Below, piece after piece: positions 39,900 to 51,413 of a stretch of DNA of 64,000 nt. The stretch lies in the NCBI RefSeq assembly GCF_000003815.2, contig NC_049986.1, forward strand, positions 17,413,542-17,477,541. The letters are read 5' to 3'. The notes below the pieces were generated by a model. It made no database searches. It was not told the DNA's origin and worked only from the letters and a program-made list of their open reading frames with translations. Within the stretch, counting starts at the first letter, position 1. Each line of letters begins with the position of its first letter. A program made the position numbers and the translations under genes. This stretch comes from Branchiostoma floridae (Eukaryota > Chordata > Leptocardii > Amphioxiformes > Branchiostomatidae).

Positions 39900-42800
39900 A
39901 TGCTGCCCTCCCATAGTCTCCCTTCTGATGAAGAACCATTCACCAGCTACAAAAAGATGATCTATGAAGAGCAGGGTGATGATATCATGGACACGCCACA
40001 GTTAGGAGGGATGGAGACTGGTGACCAGGAAGGGGAAATTCTGGCAGGGATGGAACACCTTTCGGTATGTCCTGTCAGTCTACTGACTCTACTGTGTTGT
40101 TTATTTGTAGGCGGCTGCATTGTTTATAATTGTAATCTTCAAAAATGAAAACATCGAGGACAATCAAATCGTACCACTCAGTTCTATATCTACTAGATAT
40201 GTTTTAGTTTCATGTTTATTTTCCAGTCTGCTCCCATGTTTCTAGATCCATGTAATAAGAATAAAGCACTGCTGACAATTTGCGTAGCCTAGCTTATCAT
40301 TTTGGTTCAAGCTTGTTCCCATGATAACAAGCATTGTACTGCAGAAAACCCAGCGCAGGAAGAGGCTGAGGTACCTGCGCATTGCTGACACTCGCCGGCT
40401 CCACAGGAAGGAGAAGAAGAAGGAGGCTCAGCAGAGAAAGAGAGAAAGAACAAAGGTAACATAGAACCTTCTAGAATACATCTATTTGCTGTTCTGGAAA
40501 TTTTCTTGATTGGGACTGGCTATCTTAGATATCAGTCATATCATAGTAAAAACTTCCAGAGTCAGCCAAAAATTTCTTAACACAGATAGAATTTTCTGCT
40601 AACATTCGTATTACTGTAAATGCATTTAAGTAGCAGGAAAAAGGACTGTTTGCGGTGGTTTTAAGTTTGTGGCAGTACCATGCACTTATGCTCTTACTGC
40701 CATGGAAAAATGTTTGCGGTGTTTTTTAGTTTGCTGTGATTGTTAAGGGGAAAACCACGCACATAAAACAACCGTGAAAATTTCTGCATTTACAGTATTT
40801 ATGAATGTTACCTTTATATAGCAGCTGGAATGTCTAACCAAAGAGCTGCCAGGAGCAGCTGGAGATGATAGCACAGACGTGACAGAATGCCAGCCTCAAG
40901 AGTGTGCTGCACTACCAGTATCAGTGGGTAGGTGGCGCTGTTAATCAAGTGGTGCACTAAGTGTGTTGCATTGTTTACATTTTTCTGTGGACTACATGTC
41001 TGCACTTTTCCCACACAACCTCTTGTTCATTTTCACTTTCATTTGGTTCTTAGATGAAGATCTTAATTGTCTTTACTAACAGGCAACTGCACTGGGATTA
41101 CTACAGGAGTGGGGCAAGTGCATGTGAGCAAACTGGAACGCCAGAAACACACCAGGAGGAAGCTGGAAACCGCCATGAAGAAAGGACTGAGGGTTTGTCT
41201 GGACATGAGCTTCGGAGAAAAGATGACACAAAAGGTGAGGTGAAGCTACTGAAAATGCCTTAAAGTTTGCAGTGATTTGAATTCCTTGTATCAAGGAGAC
41301 AATGGTGTTCTTGCAGTGGTTTCAAATTAGCAATAGCGCTATAGTCACATACTGTGCTGTCACTTAAGGCACATACTGGTATAAAACTGCCAAAACTGTA
41401 AACATAAAATCACTGGGAAGATTTAAAGAATTACAGTAATTACAGAGTGCAGGGTTTTTCTTCTGCCCTACAATGTTTTCCTTAATCTTATCAATCTTGT
41501 ATTCTTCAAGGAAGCGTCTCGACTTGCAGGCCAGGTTGGTAGAGTTCACGGTGCTAACAAGTTGTCGGCCCGCCCATTCCACGTGTTCCTGACCAGTCTG
41601 GTACAGGACGGCACACTGCACCGGGAGTGTGTGCGCAGGAACGACGGCTTCCAGAACTTCATAGGGGTCAGATCACTTGTCTTGTTATAGGATTTAGATG
41701 TATTTCATGAATCTTGCATTTGACATTTTAAGGCTTTGAAATGATAATGTTAAAGAGAAAGTGGATTGCAAATTACTGTATTTGAAATAGTAACTCTTTC
41801 TTGAACCTTTTTTTCTCTCTTTTATTCACAATACAATATTGCCTTGAACAGAAATAGAACCTTTGAGATGGCATGGCCACTATGGGTCTGTATAGATTTT
41901 CTTTAGTTAAAAAAGCGTCCAATGAAGTTAGATTTACTGCTGGTATTATATTTCATGCTTGTTTCTACACAGGTTGAACAGACATCAAAACACTTTCTGG
42001 AAGTCTTTGACAAAGAAGACATTGTGTACCTCTCTCCAGATTCTCCAAATGGTAAGGGTTGCTTCTTTGGTATTCTGGCTTTAATAGAACACTTAAGTAT
42101 AACAGTGATTTAATTTTGAGTGAAAGAGAAAATGGAATTGTTTGCAGTGGTTTTGAGGTCCGCATAGTACTACAGTCACACTCTCCTTGAAACACTGGTG
42201 CCTTTATGTATCCGCCCAGTCGAAAATCACCTGCTAGCGACTCAGTAAGGGTGTTACAGATATGTAGCACAGTTGCTTTCAACACATCATAATACCACAA
42301 TGTATAGTATGTACATGTATATGTAGCACTTAGACAAGGAGGTACTAGGTGGACAGAAGACAGAAGAAAAATTTTGGGGTGGTTTTGAGTCTCTTGAACA
42401 GGTTGCCAGAACTGAGACCATCAAACCTCCACGAACTCATCTGTCGTTGATGGACTTACTGCTAAAGTCTAAAATTTCAAATCCATATCATTTTCCATGT
42501 TCAGACCAAATGGATGGAATCACTGTATTTGAATTACTGACAATAGTCAATAAGTGGACATATTTGAGCATATTTTTCAAACTTCTATTTTTCTTCACCA
42601 TATGTACGGCAAATGTCTTGTTCTTTCAGATCTCCTAGAGCTCGATGACAAAAAAGTGTACATTATTGGTGGACTGGTGGATGAGACAGTACAGAAGGTA
42701 TGCTCAACTTTATCATTCTCCTCTAAGAGGAAAAACATGTAATTAAGAGGAAAATGAGAGGAATGGTCTTAAGTGTTAAAGGTGATCAAAGACACTATTC

Positions 42801-43816
42801 GGGCTTAATTGTATAGAAAACAGTCTGTTTACAATGTGCCAAACAGTACATAAAACTTTTTTAAAAGCATAGTTTTGACAAACTCATCATGGACAAATGT
42901 ACCATTGTTCTTGCTACCATGCCAATATATAGAATGTTTTAAAATAATGAATTGTGCTTTTGTTTTTAGAATGTGACCATAACACAGGCCAAAGAAAAGG
43001 GTCTACAGACTGCCAAACTGCCCATCGATCTCTTCATGCAGAGACAGCCTGGCTCCAAGGGTAACAAAATTCTAACAGTCAATCAAGGTGGGTGTCACCC
43101 TGGATCATGTCAAAGAACTAGCTAGCAAATGACAAGAGCTATCTCTATACATATAACAGAGTCCAAAGCCCCTCATTTAAGTCCAGCTTTGGGTGGAATT
43201 CGGTTACAGTGAAAGGTTTGTTAAAGGTATGCCAGTTATGCCTACCCATTCTTTGTCGGTTATGGGCATAATCAAAGGAAGAAAATGGATTTTCCATAGG
43301 CACAAGGAACAGACAAATGGATGCAATGCATTTAAAAGATGTAAGAAAGCTGCTCATCTTTGTGTACAGCTTAGTATACAAAATAAGTGTCTGATTTTGT
43401 TTCATGTTCAAAAGATTATTATTTACATGTGCCTATTTTATTCATGAGATGCAACAGTGCATCTGACACTGTTTTGTTCCTGTCCTCCCATCCCAGTGTT
43501 TGAGATTCTACTGAAGTTTTACATGACCAGAGACTGGAGGGTGGCTCTCCCTGTGGGTCTGCCTGAGAGGAAAAGTTTTATCCTAAAGCCTGACGACACG
43601 CTGCCACCGGATGTGCTCAAACAACAAGGGGTGTTCCCTCCTGGGTTTGACAGGGGCAGTGACTGGGGAGAAGAGACATCAGAGGCTTCTAAAGAAGATG
43701 CAGAGAAGGATGATACATTAAAGAACACAAACATCAGAGAAAATATAAACTTTGATTCAATATCTACAACAGAGGACAACAATGATATCAAAAGCTTAAA
43801 GCAGTCTGTAATATAA
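39900..43816 (+). CDS. TRMT10B: tRNA methyltransferase 10-like protein (TRMT10B type), nine coding exons
   Basis: SPOUT-family enzyme expected to methylate N1 of the purine at tRNA position 9 using S-adenosylmethionine. Coding exons are 39900-40064, 40345-40455, 40825-40927, 41083-41234, 41511-41666, 41973-42051, 42630-42697, 42970-43087 and 43497-43816. All junctions are GT-AG, phase is continuous and the product has 423 residues. Visible in order: an acidic N-terminus with EGEILA, a Lys/Arg-rich helix in exon 2, and then the TRM10 catalytic domain with KEASRLAGQVGRVHG, RPFHVFLTSL, YIIGGLVDETVQK and the cofactor-loop phrase ILTVNQVFEILL. An acidic, low-complexity tail follows. The EGEILA segment and SRLAGQ phrase favour the TRMT10B over the TRMT10A or mitochondrial TRMT10C subgroup. 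Exon 3 has two acceptors three bases apart. The symbol is by similarity from memory. Confidence 0.93.
40614..40795. mobile_element. 182-bp MITE with TA target duplication
   Basis: Ends are CTGTAAATGCA and TGCATTTACAG, flanked by TA at 40612-40613 and 40796-40797. It lies in intron 2 of the TRMT10B-like gene, about 30 bp before the exon 3 acceptor. Degenerate relatives may occur at about 41265-41440 and 42120-42220. Confidence 0.8.
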
Positions 43817-44257
43817 GGTGTCTTCCATCCCAGACTCCACAAGAATGGTAATTGGCAAAAAGGAATATCAGAGAGTTACAAGTTTTCAAGTAGAAAAATG
43901 ATTAGTGCCAGACAGATTCCAGACATCAGAGAAGATGTAAATATGATTCCAAATCTTATCTATATCAAAAGACAATGATACCACAACCTGAAGGCATTCT
44001 CTGTCTAACTTGAAAAAAAAACAAGGATTCCCAAGTAACATTTTAAAATTTTGCAGGTGCAAATATGCTCAAACCTGGCCCAAGGAGTTGGAGGTGGAAC
44101 CAAGCTAAATTGAAAAATACTTTATTTACATGGAACTGTGCATTCAATAGTCAGAAATACAATATCATAATGTACATATGATTTCAGGCCTATAGACACA
44201 AATGTCCAGCATGTTAAAGTTATGATGATGTTATGTCTTGTCTGTCATAGTAACTGA

Positions 44258-44263
44258 AATAAA
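44258..44263 (+). terminator. Poly(A) signal of the TRMT10B-like gene
   Basis: AATAAA about 440 bp after the stop codon, the first canonical signal downstream on this strand that I found. Confidence 0.55.
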
Positions 44264-44299
44264 ATTCTTTGAGACAAAACTTGTCTTTATACCATTGCT

Positions 44300-45650
44300 G
44301 TCAGTCCCCAGAAAATAAATATATTTTGTGCCTTGTCATCAATCCAGATTTAAAAAAGATGTTTGATTTCTGACATCTATCATTTTCATCCCACGATATC
44401 CTTTTATTAGGAAAACAGAAACGTGTAGATGTTAGAACGAGCTACAGTACTGCTAAATTTAGCGCAAAGTCAAAGAACAAAAGGAACGCATCGGAAACAG
44501 TGCCTTCCTATTGAGAGGGAAACATATGGAAGTGGCATCGGTCATCCCTTAATTGTAGTCCTTCAAAGTCTATTACGCCCTAACTACTTCAAAAACTCAA
44601 TCTCTGGAATATAAAATCCTCTAAAATGTCTTAAGGGACTAATTATATTAAGGTTGGCCAGCACACAAGTGTAGTTTTTTTTTCGTCTTTCTCGTAGACT
44701 ACTTACGGATATATTTTGGACGTATACTGAGATTGAGATCCACCCGGACGTTTGCGTTTCTCACATACACTTCCTTACCAATCGACTACATATCTGTGGG
44801 TGTACAACAGATTATCGGGTCTCGACCTTTCTGCTGCATTTAGGCAAGGTTAATTTTGGGGAAGGTCGCTCAGGACCAAGGACTGGTCCCACAAGGGGGT
44901 CAAATTAAGTGATGAACGCCAAAAACGCGGGGCTATTTTCAACGCCTGGAGTGATAGCGCGTTAGGGTAGGATTTGGTCATTGCAGATTTAACATTTTGA
45001 TCGAGAATTCTGGTCAGAACAACCAGTACAAAAGGATAGGACTCATTAAAAATGCCGATTTTCAGGCGAAAGAGGTAAAGTTTGAATGACATATATAATA
45101 ATACCAGAGTCTTTTTAAATGATTTGTTCTAATGAAAATATTACAAACCCACATGGCGCCCCTGCCATGGTACTTGAACATAGTACTGTGACAAGTACAG
45201 CATGCTAAATGGTGTATATATTCGCAGCGCTTTATCTTAAATCGATCGTCAACTGGACTGCCTTTCCGCTGTAAAAAAAAGAGGACCTAACTTTTTATCA
45301 ACGAAACTATCGTTTCCATGCTTCTCTAATGCTTAATGATCCTCAATTAACCAAGCTCGAGACTAGCTATGTCATTCTCCGTGAACATGAACAAGATGTG
45401 CTGTAAGACTTCGAAAATTTGGAGGTATGTACCTTGCCTTTAAAACTGTCACTGTTGGAATAGAATTTGTAGTAACTGTATTCATACGTGACTGGTGAAC
45501 CTCTTCAACGATAACCCAAACGCATCATTGTCGACGTTTCCTGCTAAGATTAGATAAAGGAACATGAATCCATGAAGCCCAGCAAATCGGTAAGACTCCT
45601 GTCATTACGTACGGGACCACACGGGCGCCATCGGCATGTTGCCGGGCTAA
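44300..45650. other. Intergenic, nothing recognised
   Basis: No gene, transposon end or RNA gene is apparent. Open frames on both strands are short and show no family features. Confidence 0.5.
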
Positions 45651-45654
45651 AGTG

Positions 45655-46205
45655 GGATGAAGTCGGATGAAGGTTCGTTAAGAGCCGGAAGGGAGGTTAA
45701 AGTCACGGACAACTCGTTCATTGCCTTGTACGGCATGTCCTCGGGGTCGCACATGGGTCACGTACAGTTAAGGAGACTAGGGTGTGTGAACGGACAATAT
45801 TGTAAGCATGGATCTGAGAAAGAATGGACGATATCAAAATGTGACACGCAGTTAACTCCTAACGACATAAGACAGAGAAGTTTATTTCGCGTGTTGTGTA
45901 CGGCTTCTACATACATGGAAGTTTAACTATTGCTAATATCTTGCCATCTTTAAGAACTGATTGACTTGATATATGTTTTTATGTCATACCTGAGGCGCGA
46001 AAACGTTCGATACAGGTGTTTGAGGCCGAATGAAGGTTCATTAAGAGTCGGGAGGGAGGTTCAACAAAGTCACGGACGTCTCACGTCCACTGCCTTGTAC
46101 GGGATGTGGTCGGGGTCGCACATGAGTCACGTATTGACACATGGAAGTTAAAATATGGCTAATATCTTGCCATTTTTAAGAACATATCCACTTGATATAT
46201 ATTGA
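45655..46205. repeat. Diverged direct duplication
   Basis: Segments 45655-45980 and 46016-46205 share, in order, GAATGAAGGTTCRTTAAGAG-type sequence, TGCCTTGTACGGSATGT, GGGGTCGCACATGRGTCACG, CATGGAAGTT and GCTAATATCTTGCCAT. The first unit carries about 130 bp of extra sequence between the halves. Parallel open frames encode similar peptides (ALYGMSSGSHMGHV versus ALYGMWSGSHMSHV), but neither frame is long. Confidence 0.75.
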
Positions 46206-47204
46206 TAACAGTATGCTGCGTTAGGAATGCATGTCTCGTTTTGTTTGGCATAGAGTTGTGCAGTGTATAAATTTCGTAGCCTGTGTCCTTTTAAGTTTAC
46301 GGCCATTCCCCGAGTTTTAGCGTAAAAGGGGATCAAGGGTAATGGGTACTCGGCCAACGTCAACGATATCGGAAAGGAAACGTTCGCCGAGACTTGGGCA
46401 TACATGTAACATTACATGTATGTAGGGATATTTCAGACAATGTATGTTGAAAACAGCTATCAGGGATGTTTTGCCAGGCAACAAACATTCCGGGCTGTTT
46501 TTCACACAGTTTACCGGTTATTGCTGGGCTAAATAAACACAGGTTTTGGAGAAAACCACATGATTCGGAAGTCTGTTAAATGCGCACCACTACATGGACA
46601 GCTTTAACACCTGTGTTGTTACCCAACGAGCTCGATGACTTCACAAAGAAATGCGAAAAGATATGTGCTAAAAAGATTTCAGACCGACTAAAGTCAAGAT
46701 GCGTTTCTGTCATTTGTCATTGTAGTATTAGCAATATCAATGTTTGTGTCATTCCTGTTTTTCGTTTGGAATATTAGTACAACGATAGGAATGTCAATAT
46801 GTTCCAAGCAAAGTGAAAGTCTATCAGTGACTAGTCTATCAGTTTTTGTACCGTATTTGATAACTTTAATATCAGTACATCGTCAATTATCTCAATTGAA
46901 GTGAAGAATGATGCACCCCCCCTCCCCATGGCTTTACAATGACAGGTTCATGTCTAAGTTCACGTCTTTATGAGACGCTTATAAGGACATGGTAGGGCGG
47001 ATTATGCCGGTGTCTTACCGCCGGCCGAAGAGACTTATTATCCGGCCGTGACATTTCCAGCAAACATGTGCGCTTGACGGGCGAGGCGTCGTGCCGGGGA
47101 CCGTTCAGTCAATATTTCAGATGCTTCTCTGACCAGATCAATGAAGTTGTCCAACGTGGCAGTTTAGTTTTAAAAGAAAGAAGGATACTACAACATTTTT
47201 ATCA

Positions 47205-47422
47205 ATTACTAGTATGCAAATGAGGTCCTAGTTTGCATAATTCATATTCAACAACGTTCACCATTACGTAATTTCGCAATGCTGCATGTATGAAATTCCC
47301 ATCATTTACTTTTTTTCAGATGACAGCATTTTCTCATTCTTTATGCAACTTAGGGCTACATTTGATTATTACCTAAATGTCAGGTCAATGCATCAATGCC
47401 TTTGCAAGTTTAGCCATACTGA
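47205..47422. repeat. AT-rich dispersed-repeat relative at the LTR element target
   Basis: TAGTATGCAAATGAGGTCC and AGTTTGCATAATTCAT resemble the ATGCAAAT-bearing units at 13.3-13.6 kb. The LTR retrotransposon lies at its right boundary. Confidence 0.4.
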
Positions 47423-48096
47423 TGTAACAGTGGCATATTTGGCCATGTTATGATGATATTGTTAATACTCTCTGTACTTATATGTATGTTTAGTTACAGC
47501 CCATAGCAACAGTGATGGTTGTCTTTGCGTTCACACCTTGTGTATTATGCATGCATGTAGCAGTCTTTTGATGTGTAGGCTTTGGTCTCTGTGTTAATTC
47601 CCTGTCTGCCAGTTCTGTTCTGCAAGACAATAGGATTGTCTGGCCAACACAACCTTGTACTTGTGTGTTAAAAGTATCAGGACTAGTTCATCCATATCAA
47701 TAGAATAATGCCGACTAATTAGGATAGGATAAATAGAACAGCAAAATAGAGTTAGGAGTTCAGTTCATGTAAGAGAACAGTCCGTACAGAGGAGCACGTG
47801 CACTGTCGTAACTGGAATACCCGCCGAGCCGCGTTGAAGCCTGGTCCGTGCCTGTAACTGTGAGTATAGTATTGTATAGTATAGTAAAACTCAACGCAAT
47901 GTCCTACCTTATGTAATATTGTCACAACGGCTCGTGTTATGGTTAGGGATTCCTTAGTGCATTGATTATTATTGCTGTTTCCTGATTGTATTGTTGTGCT
48001 CCAATAAATGTACTTCACTGGGACCAGAATCTAGTCGAACCGTCTTTTGCCTTTCTTTAGTATTAGAGTAAAGTTACGGTAAAGTAAGTGGTTACA
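47423..48096 (+). repeat. 5' LTR (674 bp)
   Basis: Starts TGTAAC and ends GTTACA, giving a perfect 6-bp terminal inverted repeat of the TG...CA type. It contains AATAAA at 48003-48008. Open frames within it are incidental, being duplicated exactly in the 3' LTR. Confidence 0.95.
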
Positions 48097-48099
48097 AAT

Positions 48100-48117
48100 T
48101 GGTGCCTAATGACCAGG
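48100..48117 (+). other. Candidate primer-binding site
   Basis: TGGTGCCTAATGACCAGG begins three bases inside the 5' LTR boundary. A leading TGG (complement of tRNA CCA) is expected; the matching tRNA is not identified. Confidence 0.4.
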
Positions 48118-48967
48118 ATTCTGTCCCCCCCGGTGGAGTAATATTTGGAGTAGTAAAGTCTTGTTATAGTCTAAGTAGCTATGCACATGTTTGTTCTGAG
48201 CACCATTGGAAGTATTGTAGTCGTCCTGACTTGTTTGGATGTGTTTATGATGGAACATGGTTGTTTTTAGCCCTAATGATCGTTCCGCTAGTGCTGTTGT
48301 TGGAGATGTCCGAAAATTATTATGTACTGGTCTTGTCTGGTGTTCAGGTTAGCTTTGGTTGTGATCGAATGAATTTTACTCTCAGAAATTCCCAGGGAGG
48401 TGGAATGATGTGTTGTTATTAAAATAGCTGATGTGATTTTGTCTCGAGTTAGTTATTGGGTGAGGTAGGTTGTAAGTCCCGCGTCAGGGTCAGACAGTCC
48501 GAAGTGCCAAGGTGGATTGGTGTTATTTCTTGGTCGAAACTTACATAGTCTAGAGCGTCTGTCTAACGCTTAGTTTTTGGTTTTGACAAGAATGTCCTTT
48601 AGTTTTACATGGTCAGTATTGTTTGTACATTGTAAAGCTTTCGTGTTTGTCTGAATATGCAAAATCGTCATTAGTCCTTGCAGAGGCTGAGTTTTGCTGT
48701 TGTTTCGTTAACCTAAATCTGAATAAGTTGTTTTCTACCTTTTGATTGTTCTACCCAGTGTATGTATAAGGACCTGTTTGTTTGTATAAGCCTGTGCGCA
48801 TGGTAATCTTGGAAGTTATTACAAGTCATGTCTTTCTGCAGTTGTACAAGTAGACTAGGTAATATGTTTTTCTGTGCAGTGTGGGTCTGTGAGTAATTGT
48901 TAGCAAGAACATTACACGGACGCCTTGGTTCTTGTCGTCGAGTCAGGCTTTGCGTAGAGGTTGGGCA
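48118..48967 (+). other. Leader region of the LTR element
   Basis: About 850 bp between the primer site and the Gag-like ATG. A 107-codon open frame begins at a TTG right after the LTR, but it has no ATG at its start and no family features. This region probably holds packaging and leader functions. Confidence 0.4.
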
Positions 48968-50449
48968 ATGGAAACGGGAGGACGGCGTGTTTTGGGTGGC
49001 CATGCCTGCCTGGGTCAGGGCGGACGGTCCGCGCCTGATGCCGGTGTAGGGGCACCGACACCGAGGTCTGTCCCAGGATTGTGCCAAATCTCGGGAGTTG
49101 ATGAGAGGCAGTACAAGGGTTTAGTGGTTTTGTTGTGGCAAACAGTACTACAGATGGAGCGCGCACATAAAGAACATATTATCAAGCTGTGTCAACGGTT
49201 TAATGAGTCCATTGTCATTCTTCAGGAACGTTTTGTTAGAAGTTGTACCTTTCGAGTTGGTGGTAGGACGGTCAGGTCCCCACAGACACACCCGTGTGTT
49301 CTGTGCCACAAACTTGGACATTGGAAGGGAACTTGTTATCTAAATGTTGGCAATGTAAACAAGAGTAGGCCCAGTCATTTTAGTCGTAGTAGACCGTCTC
49401 CAAAGACGCATCCTTGTTTTGTATGTCGCCGGTTTGGTCATTGGAAGGCACATTGTCCTTTAAGGAAAAGGAATGGCAACAGGAGCAATGTTGTGGATGA
49501 CCAGGTTAATTGTCCAGGCAATATGAAAGAAATACACAAGTCAGTGTCTGGGGTGTCTGAAGTTGATACATGTAATGCTGAGTTCAAACCTGTTCATTGT
49601 GAAGACAAGGAAAAGGCTCGAGACAGTGTTCCTTCACGTAGGGATGGGCTCCATGTATTAACCCCGGGGACTCGAGTCAAACGGCAGACAGTCCGCCGGC
49701 CAGGGGGTCTTGTACCCCCATGTGTTGTTGTTCCAGGTGATGACAGTACAACAGACAGCGACGACAATGAAGTTGACACTGTGGAGTATGCAGGGCAGCC
49801 GACCGATGCCAAGGCAGTGGGTGGTGGAGAGGACCCACAAGCTTTGGAGCAGGCTGGTGGTGCGGTCCAGCTAGACCCGGTCGGTGGAGACGAGGTCGCC
49901 CAGCAGGTAGACCCAGCCCAAGCGGAAGATGATCCGGAAGACGAGGCAACAGGTGTCCCGGCTCAGTCAGAGAGTGAGGCACCTGTCAGGGCGGAGGACG
50001 AGGCAGCAGGTGTCCAGGTGAAGTCGGGGAGTGAGGAGTCCGAGGGACAGGCAGTGCAGCCAGCTGAACACGCCAGTCCTGGAGATGCATCGGACAGCGA
50101 TGATGGAGAAGATGGCTCTCCAGCCCTACGACGGTCGACCCGCACCCGTCATCCCCCAGAACGTTATGGTTTCTATGTGAACACTGTGAACTATTGTTCT
50201 TCTCCAAACAACATGTCTGTACGTGACGTACACCCAGCAAAGGTGCTGAGTATTGTAGACCAATCTAGTATTGTTGAGGTCGCACAAAGGTCAGGCAACC
50301 TAGAGAAGTGTCCAGTTATGGCAAAACAGGTGACTTTGCCATCTACTCAGGGTCAGCGGGGCATATGTCAGGAGAAAAAGGCATCAGACACGTCCGTGAG
50401 GTCACCACTGGGCAGCATTATTCGTTCCTTCAGGAACTTGTTTAAGTAA
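48968..50449 (+). CDS. Gag-like zinc-knuckle protein with Pol-like C-terminal tail
   Basis: The product is 493 residues from the first ATG, which has G at -3 and +4; the frame is open upstream but only from a TTG. Residues 45-90 form a helical segment (LVVLLWQTVLQMERAHK). Two CX2CX4HX4C zinc knuckles lie at 110-123 and 150-163, each followed by basic residues, as in retroelement nucleocapsid domains that bind RNA. A long acidic, Gln/Ala/Asp-rich stretch (about 230-385) then leads to RRSTRTRHPPERYG at 388-401. In Ty3/gypsy- and copia-type polyproteins, similar Arg-rich PPxRY/PPERY motifs occur after the integrase core. The layout therefore suggests a Gag fused to a Pol remnant by deletion of the enzymes. 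It is the only substantial coding region between the LTRs. Confidence 0.85.
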   Translation: METGGRRVLGGHACLGQGGRSAPDAGVGAPTPRSVPGLCQISGVDERQYKGLVVLLWQTVLQMERAHKEHIIKLCQRFNESIVILQERFVRSCTFRVGGRTVRSPQTHPCVLCHKLGHWKGTCYLNVGNVNKSRPSHFSRSRPSPKTHPCFVCRRFGHWKAHCPLRKRNGNRSNVVDDQVNCPGNMKEIHKSVSGVSEVDTCNAEFKPVHCEDKEKARDSVPSRRDGLHVLTPGTRVKRQTVRRPGGLVPPCVVVPGDDSTTDSDDNEVDTVEYAGQPTDAKAVGGGEDPQALEQAGGAVQLDPVGGDEVAQQVDPAQAEDDPEDEATGVPAQSESEAPVRAEDEAAGVQVKSGSEESEGQAVQPAEHASPGDASDSDDGEDGSPALRRSTRTRHPPERYGFYVNTVNYCSSPNNMSVRDVHPAKVLSIVDQSSIVEVAQRSGNLEKCPVMAKQVTLPSTQGQRGICQEKKASDTSVRSPLGSIIRSFRNLFK

Positions 50450-51269
50450 GGAAATGGCGGTTTGGGGTCACGACATTTGTCACGTCTGTCTTGTATGTCA
50501 TGTGTACTTGGTTCATGAGAGAACCGATCAAACTGCAATGTATAGAGTGTGCGTTCGAGTATCTGTAAGCCCTTCCATAGAAAGCAATGACGTGTGTTCC
50601 TTGTGCCGGCACGGTCAATCAGCCGTGTCGGGGCGGAGTAAGGCCGATCCTAGTAGCGACAAACTAACTAGGGAGAGGTAAATGGGCTCGGAGCGCGGTG
50701 ACGTTAGACCCCCCTCTCCGAGAGGTCTCCGCTTTAAAAAGTTGGGCTGAGGCCGTGAAATACGGTACTCAACAGGCTGTCGTCACTCAGAGGTTACTAT
50801 ACTTACTGTATCCGCCATTTCCCGGGGAGAAATAAGGTGATATATACTTATGGTGGGTTGCCATGGTGATCTGCTGACCCACACCTCATAACGTGCTCTG
50901 TGCTGGAAACTCCGGCGTGTGTCACGCTGCCCTCAGTTCTTCGTAGAGTCGCAATGCAACTGTGGTTCCTGTTTACACGAAATTTGCGTGCCATGGTGAC
51001 ACTTCACTCAATGCCTGAGCCAGTTGTGTATTGTACCTTGTTTGTATTGTATGGTTTCCTTGAAAATAATGAGTCTATTGTCTCAGTGTGTCAAGATGAG
51101 GTGAAGAACAATCGAGTGTTGATTATGTCAATCAGGCGCGAATCTATGATCATATGTGCTATTGACTATGAAAAAAAAAAAAAAAAAAAACTTTGTTGAT
51201 TCTGGAATACCTGTGTTAAAATGTTCATTTTCTTTACCACTGTATTGCCCGAGTAAAAAAAAAAAATTT
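50450..51269 (+). other. 3' untranslated interior of the LTR element
   Basis: Short frames only. Includes a poly(A) run of about 21 bases at 51170-51190 and a shorter one near 51256. No enzyme motifs were found. Confidence 0.5.
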
Positions 51270-51368
51270 ATTTTATGCTCCATTGTTGTTGAAAAGTTGA
51301 CCATGTATTTTATGCTCCATTGTTGTTGAAAAATTGACCATGTATTTTATGCTCCATTGTTGAAGATG
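51270..51368. repeat. 37-bp tandem repeat, 2.7 copies
   Basis: Units at 51270-51306, 51307-51343 and a truncated 51344-51368, each starting ATTTTATGCTCCATTGTTG. The first two differ by one base. It lies just before the polypurine tract. Confidence 0.92.
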
Positions 51369-51398
51369 TGACAAGGTGCGGGAGCACCTTTTCTTTCG

Positions 51399-51413
51399 AA
51401 GGAGGGGGGTAGA
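51399..51413 (+). other. Polypurine tract
   Basis: GAAGGAGGGGGG followed by TAGA directly abuts the 3' LTR, as expected for the plus-strand primer site of an LTR retrotransposon. Confidence 0.8.

Noticed and set aside
47752..48018. 88-codon minus-strand frame, also at 51743-52009
   Set aside because: It lies inside both LTRs and is identical only because the LTRs are; no coding evidence.
48099..48422. 107-codon frame just after the 5' LTR
   Set aside because: Starts at TTG inside the primer-binding-site candidate and shows no Gag or accessory-protein feature.
49594..50240. Minus-strand open frames opposite the Gag-like gene
   Set aside because: Shadows of the plus-strand coding frame caused by its GC-rich acidic repeats.
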